Shown here piece after piece: positions 6,747 to 15,755 of a stretch of DNA of 44,969 bases (position 1 is its first letter; each line of letters begins with the position of its first letter). Source of the stretch: Paludibacteraceae bacterium (lineage in GTDB: Bacteria > Bacteroidota > Bacteroidia > Bacteroidales > Paludibacteraceae); contig CAJOMJ010000012.1 of the NCBI GenBank assembly GCA_905235505.1, positions 1 through 44,969 of the forward strand. Reading direction: 5' to 3'. The notes under the pieces were generated by a model. The model saw only the letters and a program-made list of their open reading frames with translations, did not search any database and was not told where the DNA came from. The translations under genes were made by a program, and so were the position numbers.

Positions 6747-8246
6747 ATGGAGATGGGTGTAATAGCCAAGCAGAGTATCCGGGGCACGATAGTGACTTAT
6801 ACAGGTGTCCTGATAAGCATCATCACAACGTTCTTTGTGATGACGCGTTTTCTTACGGCGGAGGAGATAGGTCTGAACAGAGTGCTGGTTGATGCCGGCA
6901 CTTTGTTTATAGGTCTTGCCCAACTTGGCACGTCGGCATCCATAGTGAGGTTTTACCCGTATTTCAAGACGGAGGACAGGAGAGACCACGGATTTTTCTT
7001 CTGGACGGTGGTGATACCGCTGATAGGATTTATAGTGGTAGGAGCGTTGTATATCCTGCTTCGGGAGGACATAACGGGTTTCTTTTCGGAGAAGTCGGCA
7101 TTGTTTGTGAACTACTTCTACTACGTATTGCCACTTGCGTTCTTCATGCTGTATCAGACAGTGTTCGAGACGAACTCGAACGTGAGGATGCGTGTGGTGT
7201 TTCCCCGAGCAGTGCGGGAGGTAGTGACGAGGCTGCTGCTACTGGTGATGTACCTCATGTATTCGTTCGGGGGGCTGACGCTTGACGGTTTTGTGATATG
7301 TCTGTGCGGGATATATGCGGTGGCAGCGGTGATGAATATAGTGTATTTGTTTGCGACGGGCAGTGTCAGTCTGAAGCCGGACATGGGGTTCTTAAGAGAG
7401 AACAGGGAGTTGGTAAGGCGATACTTGTTCTACACGGGTTTTCTCATATTGTCGGCGTTAGTCACGGTGTTCGCTCCGTTGATAAGCAGTTTCTTCGTGT
7501 CAGCCAAGATGGGGTTGAGTTTTGCAGGCATCTTCAGCATAGCGGTGAACATGGCAGCGTTGGTGTGCATACCCTCCCGTTCGCTGAATGCCATTGCATC
7601 GCCTGAACTTGCGCAGACATACAAGGACGGCAATGCGGGTCACAGGCAGCGGTTGCTCAAGAGGGTGTCGTCGGACTTGTTTTTCATAGGAAGCGCCATA
7701 CTGCTTGCAATCTGGATAAACATAGACCTCATCTATCATATCCTGCCCAACGGTGAGACCTACGCCACAGCACGCGAGACAGTGCTGATATTGTGTGTGA
7801 GCCAATTGCTGCTATCGACATTCAACATAGCATTGTATGCCATCAACTACTCTCACTACTACTATTTCTCGCTGATATGCTCAGCCATTCTGACAATATG
7901 CACAATAGTGCTGAACAACTATTTCATTCCGTTGTACGGCATAGACGGAGCAGCGATTGCCAACTGTCTGTCGTACATAATATTCTTTGTCTGCGTGCTG
8001 GCAGTGATGGGAATATGCTTGAAGACAACTCCGCTGTCGATGTCGCATTTGAAGACATTGGTGGTAGCATTGGCAGTATTCGCGGTGAACGAGGCGGTGG
8101 TAAGGCTTATGCCGGATATGAACATCTGGCTGTCGTCGATTGCGAGGACAACGGTGTTGCTCGGAGCATTTGCGGCAGTGGCATGGGTATGGGAGATATC
8201 GCCCGATGTGAACGGATTCATAAGAAGTAAGACAGGCAGAGAGTAA
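6747..8246 (+). CDS. Polysaccharide/lipid-linked oligosaccharide flippase (MOP family)
   Basis: A 499-residue integral membrane protein of the Wzx/MATE-like MOP superfamily, which moves lipid-linked sugar chains or similar across the inner membrane. It has about 12-14 hydrophobic segments along its length and the usual opening KQSIRGTIVTYTGVLISII, followed by a helix pattern with FLTAEEIGLNRVLVDAG that recurs in Bacteroidetes flippases. There is no signal peptide; start is either 6747 or Met at 6753. It overlaps truA by one base (TAATG), so the two are translationally coupled, although no functional link is known. No glycosyltransferase genes are close, so the polymer cannot be named. Confidence 0.85.
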   Translation: MEMGVIAKQSIRGTIVTYTGVLISIITTFFVMTRFLTAEEIGLNRVLVDAGTLFIGLAQLGTSASIVRFYPYFKTEDRRDHGFFFWTVVIPLIGFIVVGALYILLREDITGFFSEKSALFVNYFYYVLPLAFFMLYQTVFETNSNVRMRVVFPRAVREVVTRLLLLVMYLMYSFGGLTLDGFVICLCGIYAVAAVMNIVYLFATGSVSLKPDMGFLRENRELVRRYLFYTGFLILSALVTVFAPLISSFFVSAKMGLSFAGIFSIAVNMAALVCIPSRSLNAIASPELAQTYKDGNAGHRQRLLKRVSSDLFFIGSAILLAIWINIDLIYHILPNGETYATARETVLILCVSQLLLSTFNIALYAINYSHYYYFSLICSAILTICTIVLNNYFIPLYGIDGAAIANCLSYIIFFVCVLAVMGICLKTTPLSMSHLKTLVVALAVFAVNEAVVRLMPDMNIWLSSIARTTVLLGAFAAVAWVWEISPDVNGFIRSKTGRE

Positions 8247-9004
8247 TGCGCTACTTTATATATTTCTCATATTGCGGAACGGGTTATCACGGTTGGCAGC
8301 GTCAGCCCAACGGGAGTTCGGTGCAGGAGGTGATGGAAGATGCCATGTCGCTGATAACGGGTGAGCAGATAAGCCTGACAGCGGCGGGGAGGACGGATGC
8401 GGGGGTGCATGCGGAGATGATGGTGGCGCATTTTGACATGGGGGAGCAAGAGGCAAGGAGCAAGGATAGACTCGGGCAGTTGACGGCACGGCTGAACAAT
8501 TATCTGCCGAAAGATATAGCGATAGAGCGCATAGTGAGAGTGAAGGACGATGCCCATGCAAGGTTTGACGCACTGTCGCGCACATACGAGTACAGATGTG
8601 TATTCAGGAAAGACCCGTTCAGGCAAGGGTTGGTGACCAGAATAGCACAGGATTTGGATTTCGAACTAATGAACGAAGCCGCCAAGGTATTGCTTGAGAC
8701 AGAGGATTTTGCATCGTTCTGCAAGGTGCATACGGATGTGAATACGACCTTGTGCAAGGTGACGCAGGCCGAGTGGAGAGTGACGGAGACGGGTGCAGTG
8801 TTCACCATAACGGCGGACAGGTTCCTGAGAAATATGGTGAGGGCAGTGGTAGGAACATTGTTGGAAGTGGGCAGGCACAGAGTGACAATCAGCGAGTTCA
8901 GGGAGATAATAGGGAAGCAACACCGCACCGCAGCGGGGCAGTCGGCACCCGCAGACGGATTGTATCTGACAGATATACGATACCCTGAGGAGGAGATAAT
9001 TTGA
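8246..9004 (+). CDS. truA: tRNA pseudouridine(38-40) synthase TruA
   Basis: A 252-residue cytoplasmic enzyme that converts uridines 38-40 in the tRNA anticodon arm to pseudouridine. The catalytic motif GRTDAGVHA lies at 48-56 with the nucleophile Asp51. Other family marks are RYFIYFSYCGTGYHGWQ at the start, ARFDALSRTYEYR near 105, and FTITADRFLRNMVRAVVGTLLEVGR near 180-205. Length is normal for bacterial TruA. The ATG overlaps the stop of the flippase gene. No terminator is clear; the 188 bases to the next gene carry a copy of the TAGAGAC-type palindrome. Confidence 0.96.
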   Translation: MRYFIYFSYCGTGYHGWQRQPNGSSVQEVMEDAMSLITGEQISLTAAGRTDAGVHAEMMVAHFDMGEQEARSKDRLGQLTARLNNYLPKDIAIERIVRVKDDAHARFDALSRTYEYRCVFRKDPFRQGLVTRIAQDLDFELMNEAAKVLLETEDFASFCKVHTDVNTTLCKVTQAEWRVTETGAVFTITADRFLRNMVRAVVGTLLEVGRHRVTISEFREIIGKQHRTAAGQSAPADGLYLTDIRYPEEEII

Positions 9005-9053
9005 AGAGTATCGTATTGATGCGGGGGTATTACGCATTATTTTATTTATGGAA

Positions 9054-9078
9054 ACGTGACAGTGTCGCGTCTATACGT
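9054..9078. repeat. Dispersed palindrome, copy A (degenerate)
   Basis: ACGTGACAGTGTCGCGTCTATACGT resembles the more complete palindrome at 10728-10754: CGTGAC and GTCGCG pair around AGT, and the GTCTATA end matches. It lies in the gap after truA. Confidence 0.6.
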
Positions 9079-9152
9079 GGATTAGGAGGGTGGGACAACA
9101 AAAATTCACCCTATTATAACAATAAATAGACTTAGCTTAGTGTATATTGCTT

Positions 9153-9160
9153 TATCTTTG
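9153..9160 (+). promoter_or_regulatory. -7 promoter element for the GH28 gene
   Basis: TATCTTTG fits the TAnnTTTG consensus, with a weak -33 match. Transcription would begin near 9167, which rules out the upstream ATG at 9147 and supports the start at 9192. Confidence 0.65.
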
Positions 9161-9191
9161 CATTGTGAATAAAGTGCTAAATCAGATTACA

Positions 9192-10697
9192 ATGAAAAAG
9201 ATAATCCCACTACTATTGACTGCCATAGTTGTTGCCTCATGCGGAGGTACGGACAGCAGGCAGCAGACGACCCAATCTTCGATTAACAAGTTAACAAAGC
9301 AGGCAGGGTTTAAGATGCACGTAAGTGTGCCTCAGTTTCCTGACCGCACGTTGTCGGTATTAGATTTCGGAGCAGTGAACGATGGCAGTACACTCACGAC
9401 GGAAGCCATCCAGACCGCGATAGACCATGCGTCGGAGCGCGGCGGCGGTACGGTGGTGATACCTGACGGAGTGTATCTGACAGGTCCGATAGTGCTACGC
9501 TCGAACGTAAGACTATACACCGAGCACAACGCATTGATTATCTTCTCGGACGACTTCTCGCTTTACCCTGTGCGTGACGCTTCGTTTGAGGGGTTGGACA
9601 CCAAGCGTTGCCAATCACCCATATCAGCATACGGGGCAGAGAACATAGCAATATGCGGCAGCGGCACTTTCAACGGTTCGGGCGACTCATGGAGACCAGT
9701 GAAGAAAGCCAAACTGACTGACCAGCAGTGGAAGAAGAAAGTGGCAGCAGGCGGAGTGGTGTCGGAGGACGGCAAGGTGTGGTATCCGGACTCGGCTGCG
9801 ATGTATGCACAGTCGTTGTGCGAGGACCAGAACGTGCCAGTAGGGTTGACAACAGACGAGGAGTGGAACAGCATACGCTCGTTTCTGAGACCGGTGATGC
9901 TCAATTTTGTGGGCTGCAAGAACATACTGTTAGAGGGCGTATGTTTCGAGAACTCACCGGCATGGAACCTGCACCCGCTGATGTGCGAGAACTTGGTATT
10001 GAGCAACCTGACGGTGAGAAACCCGTGGTACTCGCAGAACGGCGACGGAGTGGATGTGGAGTCGTGCAAGAACGTGGTTATCAGCAACTGCTCGTTTGAC
10101 GTGGGCGACGATGCCATCTGTATGAAGTCGGGCAAGAACGAAGACGGCAGAAAGAGAGGGGTGCCGGCAGAGAACATATTGGTGGATGCGTGCACGGTAT
10201 ATCACGGTCACGGAGGGTTTGTGGTAGGAAGCGAGATGTCGGGCGGAGTGAAGAACGTGCAGGTAAGCAACTGCCTGTTTATAGGCACTGACGTGGGTCT
10301 GCGCTTCAAGTCAACAAGAGGCAGAGGAGGAATAGTGGAAAACATCTATATCAACAACATCTGCATGAGGAGTATCCCTAACGAGGCCCTGCTGTTCGAC
10401 CTGTTCTACGGAGGCAAGGGTGCAGGAGAGGAAACAGAAGAGGAGATAGCGGCACGCATGGCGGCAGCAATACCTGAGGTGGACGAGACGACACCGCAGT
10501 TCAGGAACATAAATATAAGCAACGTGATATGCAACGGAGCCAAGCGTGCAATATATTTCAACGGTCTGCCCGAGATGCCTATACAGAATGTGACGCTGCG
10601 GGATATACACATGACAGCGGACGAGGGTGCCACATTCAACAAGACAGAGAATATCACTCTGGAGAATGTTTACGTAAATGGTCAGCAGGTTCTCTAA
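9192..10697 (+). CDS. GH28 family polygalacturonase-like lipoprotein
   Basis: A 501-residue secreted glycoside hydrolase of family 28, which cuts galacturonic acid linkages in pectin (polygalacturonan or rhamnogalacturonan). Start 9192 gives a lipoprotein signal (IPLLLTAIVVASC, Cys17). A right-handed beta-helix begins with SVLDFGAVNDGSTLTTEAIQ near 55-75. Family active-site motifs are in order: NGDGVDVES (283-291, variant of NTDG), GDDAICMKSG (305-314, the Asp pair), GHGG (339-342) and RFKSTRGRGG (371-380). It ends in more helix repeats. An eight-base gap separates its stop from the probable start of the DUF4861 gene, so they are likely co-transcribed. With uxaC at 40.3 kb it points to pectin use. 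Exo or endo action cannot be told. Confidence 0.9.
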   Translation: MKKIIPLLLTAIVVASCGGTDSRQQTTQSSINKLTKQAGFKMHVSVPQFPDRTLSVLDFGAVNDGSTLTTEAIQTAIDHASERGGGTVVIPDGVYLTGPIVLRSNVRLYTEHNALIIFSDDFSLYPVRDASFEGLDTKRCQSPISAYGAENIAICGSGTFNGSGDSWRPVKKAKLTDQQWKKKVAAGGVVSEDGKVWYPDSAAMYAQSLCEDQNVPVGLTTDEEWNSIRSFLRPVMLNFVGCKNILLEGVCFENSPAWNLHPLMCENLVLSNLTVRNPWYSQNGDGVDVESCKNVVISNCSFDVGDDAICMKSGKNEDGRKRGVPAENILVDACTVYHGHGGFVVGSEMSGGVKNVQVSNCLFIGTDVGLRFKSTRGRGGIVENIYINNICMRSIPNEALLFDLFYGGKGAGEETEEEIAARMAAAIPEVDETTPQFRNINISNVICNGAKRAIYFNGLPEMPIQNVTLRDIHMTADEGATFNKTENITLENVYVNGQQVL

Positions 10698-10704
10698 TGC
10701 TATT

Positions 10705-11748
10705 ATGAGAAGTTCGAAAGGTTTGTGTAGAGATGTGACAGTGTCACGTCTCTATATTATACAAGCAGTATTCATCGTGCTGCTTATTGCTATGCAGGCA
10801 TGCACTCCTGCGAGGGAGCAGAAGATGGTTCATGCGCAGATGTACCTGAAAGTGCCTCTTGACAGTGCGGGGGCGACAGAGTGCTTTGCAGAGGGCAAAC
10901 ATTACGGCATAATGTCTGTAAGAGAGCAGACTTTCTATCCGAATGAGGACTCATTTCACAAGATGCACCATCACGGAGTGGCATTGGAGAGCGAGGTGAC
11001 GGCATACAGAATATATTTCGACAAGCGGCAGACGGTGGATGTATATGCCAAGCGGACGCCGAGACTGGAATTGGCAGAGAGTCTGTGGTATCCCAACGAC
11101 AGTCTGCTTGCGTGCGGGTACGGCGATGACGTGCTGAAAGTGGGTAATACGATAGGCGTGGGGTCGGTAAGACCATACGACAGAGAGAAGCAGAGACTGC
11201 AGAACATGGACAAGTTTGAGAGCCGCACGCAGAGAATAGTTGCCTTGACGGACACGTCAGCCACGGTGGAGGTGGAGGTGAGAGGGCTGCAGACAGAAGG
11301 CAAGGCGGTTGATATGCTCACTCGCTACACCATACTTGCGGGGCACCGCGATATGAATTGCCAAGTGTATGTCTCCGACACGCTCGGGACACTGGTAACA
11401 GGCGTGCAAAGTATAGGTGGCGGGGAGATGATGACATACGAAGACAAGGGCACGTTGCTCGCTTCGTGGGGCACAGACTGGCCGGTGAACGACACGATAA
11501 AATACAAGAAGGAGACGCTCGGCATAGCCGTGTCGGTGCCATGCCGCTATGCATGCGAGGTGGAGAAGTTGAGCGGGCAGACACTGGTCAGTCTCACTCC
11601 AAGATACTGCAACGGGTCAGAGATGCCTACCGGCTACAGATACTATGCAGAGTTCAGTCTGACGACTGTGGCGATGAAAGAAGATACTCCCCCTGCAAGC
11701 AATGCGGAGGAGTTTTTCAAGTATGCAATCAAGTGGAGCGAAGAATAA
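10705..11748 (+). CDS. DUF4861 family secreted protein
   Basis: A 347-residue exported protein whose body (LDSAGATECFAEGKHYG, PRLELAESLWYPNDSLLACGYGDDVLKVG, NTIGVGSVRPYD) matches the DUF4861 family, often found beside pectin- or uronate-degrading enzymes in Bacteroidetes; its activity is not known to me. A frame is open from 10678, overlapping the GH28 gene, but ATG 10705 just after the GH28 stop is preferred. Residues 8-17 are encoded by a 27-base palindrome, and the hydrophobic signal stretch (about 17-30) with a loose lipobox at Cys33 follows at once. So the charged start of the signal peptide comes from a repeat element. Pairing with GH28 suggests a role in handling the released sugars. 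Confidence 0.82.
   Translation: MRSSKGLCRDVTVSRLYIIQAVFIVLLIAMQACTPAREQKMVHAQMYLKVPLDSAGATECFAEGKHYGIMSVREQTFYPNEDSFHKMHHHGVALESEVTAYRIYFDKRQTVDVYAKRTPRLELAESLWYPNDSLLACGYGDDVLKVGNTIGVGSVRPYDREKQRLQNMDKFESRTQRIVALTDTSATVEVEVRGLQTEGKAVDMLTRYTILAGHRDMNCQVYVSDTLGTLVTGVQSIGGGEMMTYEDKGTLLASWGTDWPVNDTIKYKKETLGIAVSVPCRYACEVEKLSGQTLVSLTPRYCNGSEMPTGYRYYAEFSLTTVAMKEDTPPASNAEEFFKYAIKWSEE
10728..10754. repeat. Dispersed palindrome, copy B (complete, inside coding region)
   Basis: TAGAGATGTGACA (10728-10740) and TGTCACGTCTCTA (10742-10754) form a 13-base-pair hairpin with one G-T pair around a single G. It is the best copy of a family with other members near 9054, 25411, 25473 and 37918. Confidence 0.85.
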
Positions 11749-11938
11749 GGTTGAGAGGTTAGGAAGGTCGGGCAGGTTGTAGATATGCGGCACTATGTGA
11801 ATGCGGGGAGATAACTTCGGCTTGGCAGTTCAGTACACTGACGAGCGTGCGGATGTACAGATAGAAGCAATGCTGTCAGAGACTGACATAGGCAAGGGGA
11901 CACGTATTATGAGTGCTTAGATATTTGCCATAAGATAC

Positions 11939-11968
11939 AACAAAGGCGGGCTGTGACCCGCCTTTGTT
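11939..11968. terminator. Two-way terminator between converging genes
   Basis: AACAAAGGCGGG (11939-11950) pairs perfectly with CCCGCCTTTGTT (11957-11968) around CTGTGA. It lies between the rightward DUF4861 gene and the leftward gene ending at 11988, and its A- and T-rich flanks suit both directions. Confidence 0.85.
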
Positions 11969-11987
11969 ATTTGGTATGTCATGCCGT

Positions 11988-14525
11988 TTACTTGAGCATG
12001 AACTTCTTTCCGCCTTGAATAACAATGCCTTTGTAGGTCTTGTCAACCTGCATACCGAGCACATTGTACATCGGGGCATTGGTGTCCAAAGCCTCAATAT
12101 TCTCAAGTGCTGTTTCAGTGCCGTTAGTGAAATACACCTGCATCTTGATAAATCCACCGTCACCGCCTGTTTGGTTGCTTTCGATTGCTACAAAGTTGGT
12201 TTTGCTCTTGTCCAAAGCTATCACAATGCTCTTGTTGGATTCTGCTGTTTTGGTGATTCCTGACTCTACATTATTTACGTATATCTTGACATCACGATTT
12301 GCTCCGCTTCCGGAAACCAATGCCACAGAGTCGGCTGCAGGCAGTGCCATATAGATGCGAGTGCGACCTTCAGATACGCGTTTGTTACTTGCCTCTTCTG
12401 TATTCTTGGCAAACTTCCAACCCTTTGCACTATCCCAACCATAAGGTGCAAATATATAAGTCTCGGTGCTATCGAAAGTAATCTCTACATTTGTTTCTGC
12501 TGATGCCGAGAGAGCAACTTTAGTAATGGTGTACTCGGCTTTAGCCTCATCTGCACCTGTAACTACCAACTTACCCTCAACCATAGCAGCGGTTGCACCC
12601 TCTACACCTGATGCAAAATTCACTGACTGATATACAGGTTCATCTTCACCGGCAAGATAAGGAACAGTGATATTGCCGTTTTTGATTGCACCCTTGGCTC
12701 CGTTTGAGAATATCACGTCAAGCAAATCTTTCGGAGCCGGTGCAACAGTAATCGTAAGAGTATATTCTTTCTTATCACCGTTTTGGGCGGTTACAGTTAT
12801 TATAACTGTGCCTGCAACGGTTGTAATATCTGAATATGCAACGGTAGCGGTAGCATCTTCAGGTGTGGCAACAACCTCAGGTATTACAGTGGTGCCAAAT
12901 GCTAAAACATACGAGTATGTATTGTCTTCATTAAGAGTAGCCTCTTTGCCGTTAACTGTGATACCGGTTATGTTGTTGTTGCTGCTTTGCTCGGCGGCAA
13001 TAGTTATATTCAATGTATAAGTCTTCTCGCCTACTTTGATAGCAGTATAATTACCGCCAACAATGGTGTAAGTGGCTTCTGTAGCAGGACCTGCAAGCAC
13101 GTATGCACTATTCCAATCTTCTGCCGTCAAGGTGGTGCCATACGGCAAAGAAGCAGTAATTGTCATATTCTCGTGGTCAATCTCTGCCGTAACTCCTGCA
13201 ATAGTGAATGATGCAATATCTGCCTCGCAAGGACGATTGACAGTAATATAGTCAATTGAAGGGTTGGTTAGAGAAGAGAGTCGATAGATATAAATCCACT
13301 CTACAGCTTCAGGCAATACGAACACTGCAGGTGCAATAGTGTCAATAGGCACTGATGCTTCTATAATCCTTTTTGTACCTTTGTCTGAGAATATATCAAT
13401 AGCATTTCCTCCTTCAACTTTTGAAGCGACTACTGTCACTATGTCTCCTGCCTGGAATTTTCCATTGGCAAGCTTTATTCCAAAGTAATGACCATTGCTG
13501 CCAAGTTTACCACCGCTTTGGGTGTTCTTATCTACTGAACCACCTATAACGCCGGTAACGGTTGCTGTAGTAGAACCGGTGTGAACAGCCTTTATGATTT
13601 CACCACACTTGAAAGCGCCAATAGTAAAATTGACAGTGTATGTTTTCTTTGTTGTGCCGTCTTCTGCAGTCACTTCTATTGTAGTAGCTCCCGGGAGAGT
13701 TGTTGCCGGTGTAATTACTACACTTGCCTTGTCACTTGTGGCGGTTGCAGCAACTGTGGGTACTGTTGTGGTTCCATAAGGAAGTTCAACACTCATAACA
13801 TCGCTTACACTGATGGCTTCTCCGTCAATAGTAACTGCTTTCAAAGTAGCATCATCAACTGCTGCAGGTCCAGCAGGGTACAAAAATGCAACCTCAAAGA
13901 TTGTGGAATTACCTTCAGATGATCCTCCGCTACCACCGGTAATAGCATATAATGCGATGATATACTCTTTGGACGCATCAAGTTCTCCAATTTCAATGAT
14001 ATTTGTTGTACTCGATTCCATACTATCGGCTTTTACGGGAGTAGCTGCGGCTACACCTCCCGTCAATTCGTAAGCTTCAAGTATTACTGTACGTTTTTTA
14101 TTGGAACCAGATTGAACCAATGCTTTTGCTCCGATACAATTATTGACTCTATAGAAGAGAAGCCTATCATCGATTTTCCTTACTGTAGCGGAATTGTTAG
14201 AACCCCAATATGTATTACCTTTGAAAATATCAGTAGCAGCCCAGTCTTTACCAGTCGTTCCGCCTCCTGTGTTTGCTGTCCAACTTTGTTTCTTGTCCTT
14301 GGACGAACTATATAATGCATTAGCATTAAAAATCATTGCTCCATTTGTTTCATCATTTACGTATGGCACATCAGTTGTTACACCATTTTTTGACCACGAC
14401 TCACCTAATCCTGTAGTAGGAAGTGCTAATGTTCCTGATGGTACAACAATTTTTGGAGCTTGCGCCATAGCTGACATTCCAATACTTGCCAACACAGCAA
14501 GCGAAAATAGTTTAATTTTTTTCAT
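11988..14525 (-). CDS. Large secreted protein with cadherin-like beta-sandwich repeats and Por-type C-terminal tail
   Basis: An 845-residue exported protein. A signal peptide (LFSLAVLASIGMSAMAQA) starts it. Residues of about 30-225 look like an Ig/carbohydrate-binding-like domain. At least two cadherin-like beta-sandwich domains follow, marked by ATLKAVTIDGEAISV ... TVEVTAEDGTTKKTYTVNF and NITGITVNGKEATL ... IITVTAQNGDKKEYTLTI. Similar shorter modules lie between them. The last 35 residues (NAPMYNVLGMQVDKTYKG, then KKFMLK) match the style of type IX secretion sorting domains. It probably ends up on the cell surface or outside. No catalytic motif was seen. It stands alone between the terminator at 11939 and its own promoter, which overlaps the murG terminator. 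Confidence 0.8.
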   Translation of the reverse strand: MKKIKLFSLAVLASIGMSAMAQAPKIVVPSGTLALPTTGLGESWSKNGVTTDVPYVNDETNGAMIFNANALYSSSKDKKQSWTANTGGGTTGKDWAATDIFKGNTYWGSNNSATVRKIDDRLLFYRVNNCIGAKALVQSGSNKKRTVILEAYELTGGVAAATPVKADSMESSTTNIIEIGELDASKEYIIALYAITGGSGGSSEGNSTIFEVAFLYPAGPAAVDDATLKAVTIDGEAISVSDVMSVELPYGTTTVPTVAATATSDKASVVITPATTLPGATTIEVTAEDGTTKKTYTVNFTIGAFKCGEIIKAVHTGSTTATVTGVIGGSVDKNTQSGGKLGSNGHYFGIKLANGKFQAGDIVTVVASKVEGGNAIDIFSDKGTKRIIEASVPIDTIAPAVFVLPEAVEWIYIYRLSSLTNPSIDYITVNRPCEADIASFTIAGVTAEIDHENMTITASLPYGTTLTAEDWNSAYVLAGPATEATYTIVGGNYTAIKVGEKTYTLNITIAAEQSSNNNITGITVNGKEATLNEDNTYSYVLAFGTTVIPEVVATPEDATATVAYSDITTVAGTVIITVTAQNGDKKEYTLTITVAPAPKDLLDVIFSNGAKGAIKNGNITVPYLAGEDEPVYQSVNFASGVEGATAAMVEGKLVVTGADEAKAEYTITKVALSASAETNVEITFDSTETYIFAPYGWDSAKGWKFAKNTEEASNKRVSEGRTRIYMALPAADSVALVSGSGANRDVKIYVNNVESGITKTAESNKSIVIALDKSKTNFVAIESNQTGGDGGFIKMQVYFTNGTETALENIEALDTNAPMYNVLGMQVDKTYKGIVIQGGKKFMLK

Positions 14526-14573
14526 GATAAATATGTTTTGAGTTATTATTTAATGTTTCTACTCTTCAACATG

Positions 14574-14581
14574 CAAAATTA
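14574..14581 (-). promoter_or_regulatory. -7 promoter element for the secreted protein gene
   Basis: TAATTTTG on the minus strand fits TAnnTTTG and lies about 50 bases before the start codon. No good -33 element stands at the normal distance; that position is taken by the murG terminator hairpin. Confidence 0.5.
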
Positions 14582-14611
14582 AAGTGCACACGGCAATGAG
14601 GTGTGCACTTT
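14577..14611 (-). terminator. Terminator after murG, end of the dcw operon
   Basis: AAAGTGCACAC (14581-14591) pairs perfectly with GTGTGCACTTT (14601-14611). On the minus strand the stem is followed by AATTTT. It is 30 bases beyond the murG stop and closes the operon. Confidence 0.85.
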
Positions 14612-14643
14612 CTGTTCAAATAAGTGGAATATTTAACAAGCAA

Positions 14644-15732
14644 TTATTTGCCCGCAAGTTTTATCACTTCCTCCGCTATTCTTCTTGCGGAGTCGCGCTG
14701 TGCCAATGTGAGGATGTTCTGGCTCAGTCTGCGCAACTTATCTTCGTTGTGAATGACGCGCAAAGCGTTCTCTACCAACTGGTTCTGTGCGTCGATGTCG
14801 CGTACGAGTATAGCCGCATCTTTCTTGACCAATGCCATTGCATTGTGTGTCTGGTGGTCTTCCGCCACATTGGGCGACGGCACCAGTATGCAGGGCTTGC
14901 CGAGTAAGCATAGTTCGCTTATACTGCTTGCCCCTGCACGCGAGATGACAAGGTCAGCCATTGCGTATGCCAGGTCCATACGGCTGACAAAGGCTGTGCA
15001 ATAGACGTTATCCGCGGGGTTCTCCTGCAATGCCTGCTTGCACTGCTCGTGATAGACCTTGCCTGTTTGCCATATAACCTGTATCTTACTCTCTTTCAGC
15101 TGACTCAGGTGCGCAATGATACTCTCGTTGATGGTTTTAGCGCCAAGCGAGCCGCCGATAATAAGCAGTGTCTTCTTTTTCTCGTCGAACCCGAAATACT
15201 CTGCTGCTTCTTTTCTGCTACCTCCCTCGAGGTTCTGTCTTACGGGATTGCCCGTCAGAATTATCTTCTCGGCAGGGAAGAATTTCTCCATCCCCTCGTA
15301 TGCCACGCATATCTTCTGTGCATCGCGGCGGAGCAGTTTGTTGGTTACTCCGGCAAACCCGTTCTGCTCTTGCAGAAGCACGGGTACTCCGAGTCTTGCC
15401 GATGCCTTCATAGCGGCACCGGAGGCGTATCCACCCACACCTATTGCCACATCCGGCTTGAAGTCCTGCACAATCTTACGCGCCATTCGCAGACTCTTTC
15501 TCAGGTCCCAAAGCACAGAGATATTCTTAAACAGGTTTTTTCTGTCGAAGCCTCTTACGGGCAGACCTACTATCTCGTAGCCTGCCTGCGGCACGCGCTC
15601 CATCTCCATTCTGTTGTTGGCACCTACAAACAATATCTTGCAGTCGGGTTGCAACTCTCTCAATGCATTTGCTATACTAACGGCGGGAAAGATATGCCCT
15701 CCTGTGCCGCCTCCGGAAATAAGGTAATTCAT
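14644..15732 (-). CDS. murG: MurG, UDP-GlcNAc:lipid I N-acetylglucosaminyltransferase
   Basis: A 362-residue GT28 enzyme that adds GlcNAc to lipid I to make lipid II on the inner face of the cytoplasmic membrane. The N-terminal nucleotide-fold motif ISGGGTGGHIFPA has GGGTGGH at 7-13. Later motifs are GVGGYASG, LLQEQNGFAGVTNKLL, LIIGGSLGAKTINE and the acceptor/donor motif ISRAGASSISEL plus PSPNVAEDHQTHNA. Length is normal. It is the last gene of the operon, 23 bases after ftsW. In most Bacteroidetes murC and ftsQAZ come next; here a terminator does. Confidence 0.97.
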   Translation of the reverse strand: MNYLISGGGTGGHIFPAVSIANALRELQPDCKILFVGANNRMEMERVPQAGYEIVGLPVRGFDRKNLFKNISVLWDLRKSLRMARKIVQDFKPDVAIGVGGYASGAAMKASARLGVPVLLQEQNGFAGVTNKLLRRDAQKICVAYEGMEKFFPAEKIILTGNPVRQNLEGGSRKEAAEYFGFDEKKKTLLIIGGSLGAKTINESIIAHLSQLKESKIQVIWQTGKVYHEQCKQALQENPADNVYCTAFVSRMDLAYAMADLVISRAGASSISELCLLGKPCILVPSPNVAEDHQTHNAMALVKKDAAILVRDIDAQNQLVENALRVIHNEDKLRRLSQNILTLAQRDSARRIAEEVIKLAGK

Positions 15733-15755
15733 ATCAGGTGTTGTATTTATGTTTC

